The position numbers and the translations under genes are program-made. Under the pieces are notes generated by a model, which worked only from the letters and a program-made list of their open reading frames with translations, was not told where the DNA came from and searched no databases. DNA of 47,596 nucleotides, taken from the NCBI GenBank assembly GCA_028280355.1, contig JANQMB010000165.1, positions 1 through 47,596 on the forward strand, given 5' to 3'. This document shows positions 45,786-47,596 of this stretch, one piece after another. This DNA is from Verrucomicrobiales bacterium (lineage in GTDB: Bacteria; Verrucomicrobiota; Verrucomicrobiia; Verrucomicrobiales; DEV007). Every line of letters starts with the position of its first letter. The first letter of the stretch is position 1.

Positions 45786-47093
45786 TCAGGCGAAGATCTC
45801 CTTCACCGGCCTGGCCCCGTTACCGATGGTGAACGGGCGGCCCGAGGGGGATGTGACGACCCTTTCCGTCGGCAGCCCGAGGGCGTGGCCGATGGTGGCG
45901 TTGAACATCCCCGGGGTGACGATCCCCTCCTTGACGGTGTGGGCGTTGCGGTCCGTGAGACCGTGGACGAAGCCCCCCTTCACGCCGCCGCCCGCCATCA
46001 GGCAGGTGAAGGCGCGCGGGAAGTGGTCGCGCCCGGTGTTGCCGTTGATGGTCGGCGTACGGCCGAACTCTGTGCCGAGCACGACGAGGGTGCTGTCGAG
46101 CAGGCCGCGGCGCTCCAGGTCGGAGATGAGGCCGGAGAGCGCCTGGTCGAGGACCTGGCAGCGCGCCTCGACCGCGACGAAGTTGTCGTTGTGGGTGTCC
46201 CAGCCGCCGAGGTTGACCTCGACGAAGCGCACCTGGTGCTCGACCAGACGCCGCGCCAGCAGGCAGCCCTGGCCGAAACCGTTGGAGCCGTACATCTCGC
46301 GGACCGCGCCGTCCTCGTGTTTGAGGTCGAAGGCCTTCAGGTCCTCGCTGGTCATCAGCTTGACCGCCTCGTCGTAGAGGCCGTGGTAGGTCTTGATCTG
46401 CTTCTGTTTGAAACGGCCGTGGAACTCGGAGTTCATCTTGTCGGCGAGCGTCAGCCTGCGGTCGAACTCGTCCTTGCTCACCGAGTGGGCGCGCCTCGAG
46501 TCCTTGAGGCCCTGGTTGGCGTTCCCCAGCGGGACCCCGCCGTACTTGGCGCCCATGTAACCGCCGGTGACGTTCTCCATCGAGCCGCCGATGCCGACGA
46601 AGCCGGGGATGGTGGTGTTGCGCCGGCCGGAGAGCCGCATCACCCAGGCGCCGAGCGCGGGGTGGACGATGGTGCCCCGCATCGGGTAGCTGCGGTGCAG
46701 CAGGTACTGCCCCTGCTCGTGGGCGCCCTGGTTGGTCTGCATCCCGCGCAGCAGGCAGACGTGCTTCATCACGGCCGCGGTCTTCGGCAGGTAACCCGAG
46801 ATCTGCACCCCGTCGGCGCTGGTGTCGGTGACCGGCGTCGGCCCCTGGACATCCGAGCCCGGCTTCGGGTCGAAGGTGTCGAGGTGGCTCATCCCGCCAG
46901 ACATGTTCAGGTAGATGACGCTCTTGGCGCTATGCGGGCGCATCGGCGGCGCCGCGCCGAAGGTGTCCCTGGTGGCCAGGGTCGCACCGAGCATGGGCGC
47001 CACGGTGACGCCGAGATATCCGCGCGCGGCGCCGATCAGGAACTGTCTGCGCGACACCTCGTCGCCTTTGTTGAACAAGTTGTTGTCTGCCAT
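45786..47093 (-). CDS. DUF1501 family protein with twin-arginine signal
   Basis: The ATG at 47093 starts a 435-residue protein with a Tat signal (SRRQFLIGAARGYLGVTVAPML). The DUF1501 core has the sulfatase/alkaline-phosphatase-like pattern: VIYLNMSGGMSHLDTFDPKP near residue 65, HVCLLRGMQTNQGAHEQGQY, RFVEVNLGGWDTHNDNF, LVVLGTEFGRTPTINGN and GRDHFPRAFTCLMAGGGVKGG. The conserved Asp and His residues suggest metal binding. The family is paired with DUF1549/DUF1553 proteins in Planctomycetota and Verrucomicrobiota and has been linked to polysaccharide or sulfated-glycan degradation, though no activity is proven. It is exported folded through Tat. Confidence 0.9.
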   Translation of the reverse strand: MADNNLFNKGDEVSRRQFLIGAARGYLGVTVAPMLGATLATRDTFGAAPPMRPHSAKSVIYLNMSGGMSHLDTFDPKPGSDVQGPTPVTDTSADGVQISGYLPKTAAVMKHVCLLRGMQTNQGAHEQGQYLLHRSYPMRGTIVHPALGAWVMRLSGRRNTTIPGFVGIGGSMENVTGGYMGAKYGGVPLGNANQGLKDSRRAHSVSKDEFDRRLTLADKMNSEFHGRFKQKQIKTYHGLYDEAVKLMTSEDLKAFDLKHEDGAVREMYGSNGFGQGCLLARRLVEHQVRFVEVNLGGWDTHNDNFVAVEARCQVLDQALSGLISDLERRGLLDSTLVVLGTEFGRTPTINGNTGRDHFPRAFTCLMAGGGVKGGFVHGLTDRNAHTVKEGIVTPGMFNATIGHALGLPTERVVTSPSGRPFTIGNGARPVKEIFA

Positions 47094-47178
47094 GGTACTT
47101 CTCTGGTTATGGTGGGGGGGGTGGTAGTTTTTGGGAGATGGTCGGTCGGTTCGCTGTCTTGTGACGACGCCGGGCTGC

Positions 47179-47596
47179 CTAGCGCACAAACATAAACTCG
47201 GCGGTGGAGAGGAGGGCGGAAACGGTGTTGGAGGCGGCCCCGCCGGGATCCATCTTGAACTCGGCGAGGAACAGCTCCTTCTCCGCGTCGGTGGGTCGCC
47301 GCGACAGGACGGCGAGGAACAGCCGGTCGATCTTCTCGGCGTCCGACTTCGCGTCGGCCAGGATCTTGTAGACCTCGGCGCCGCCGTTGGCACCCAGGTT
47401 CCTCTCGACGTGGCCGTTGAGGATCGAGAGCACCTGCGTGACGTCGGAGTCGGTGCTGGCGGCGTCGATCACGATCCGGTTCGACTGCCCGAACTGGCGC
47501 AGGAAGTGCCCGTTGGGCATCGGGGAGGACAGCTCGGAGGCGCGCATGTCCTGGCCGTATTTGCTGCTCTGGTTCGTGGCCGTCATCATCATCTCC
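47179..47596 (-). CDS. DUF1553-type protein, C-terminal fragment (5' end beyond window)
   Basis: Only about 138 codons are visible. The gene runs off the right edge and ends at 47179. The segment SSPMPNGHFLRQFGQSNRI and the late LSRRPTDAEKELFLAEF match the C-terminus of DUF1553 proteins, which are usually preceded by DUF1549 and a PSCyt1 cytochrome domain. The gene lies 85 bp upstream of the DUF1501 gene on the same strand, the standard pair in PVC bacteria. The N-terminal part is not available. Confidence 0.82.
   Translation of the reverse strand, partial: EMMMTATNQSSKYGQDMRASELSSPMPNGHFLRQFGQSNRIVIDAASTDSDVTQVLSILNGHVERNLGANGGAEVYKILADAKSDAEKIDRLFLAVLSRRPTDAEKELFLAEFKMDPGGAASNTVSALLSTAEFMFVR

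Overview
The window looks like chromosomal DNA of a high-GC member of the PVC superphylum, most likely a Verrucomicrobiota. The hallmarks are a DUF1501 protein beside the tail of a DUF1553-type protein, a planctomycete-type cytochrome c protein with leucine-rich repeats, a long PVC-type dehydrogenase with a C-terminal CxxCH haem site, a DUF1080 lipoprotein, and secreted proteins with GDxxxAL-type helical repeats. No rRNA gene is present to confirm the phylum, and I saw no tRNA, CRISPR array or insertion sequence.

Bases 1-22,395 hold a surface-polysaccharide locus, all read on the minus strand (right to left), which runs off the left edge. It opens with two regulators, a GbsR/MarR-type repressor and a specialised NusG/RfaH-type antiterminator. 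A leader with an ops-like sequence follows, and then the biosynthetic genes: a methyltransferase, gmd and fcl (GDP-fucose), a WecG/TagA glycosyltransferase, a wbpA-B-D-E-like set for a UDP-2,3-diacetamido-2,3-dideoxy-hexuronic acid, an AT3 acyltransferase with a separate SGNH partner, a secreted discoidin-like protein, a Wzx flippase, a methyltransferase, glycosyltransferases, and two AsnB-type amidotransferases flanking two SDR epimerases. Several junctions overlap by 4 bp, so translation is probably coupled. The predicted product is a fucose-containing, O-acylated glycan with 2,3-diacetamido uronic acid that may be amidated. No initiating transferase, Wzy polymerase, Wza/Wzc export gene or WbpI-type 2-epimerase lies in the window.

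Bases 22,396-33,774 hold housekeeping and mixed genes: dnaE, a small methyltransferase divergent from it across an AT-rich gap, a methionine-rich DUF6263-type secreted protein, a PII protein gene (glnB/glnK) with a good sigma-54 promoter candidate, two small uncharacterised proteins, a B12-binding-type radical SAM enzyme, a membrane protein, an imelysin-family protein and a DUF1080 lipoprotein.

Bases 33,775-47,596 hold two lower-GC exported proteins of unknown role, a voltage-sensor-type potassium channel with a C-terminal zinc ribbon, the large PVC dehydrogenase, a small ribbon-helix-helix gene with an acidic neighbour, a tandem pair of GT-C-like membrane proteins, and the cytochrome/LRR-DUF1501-DUF1553 group that leaves the window on the right.
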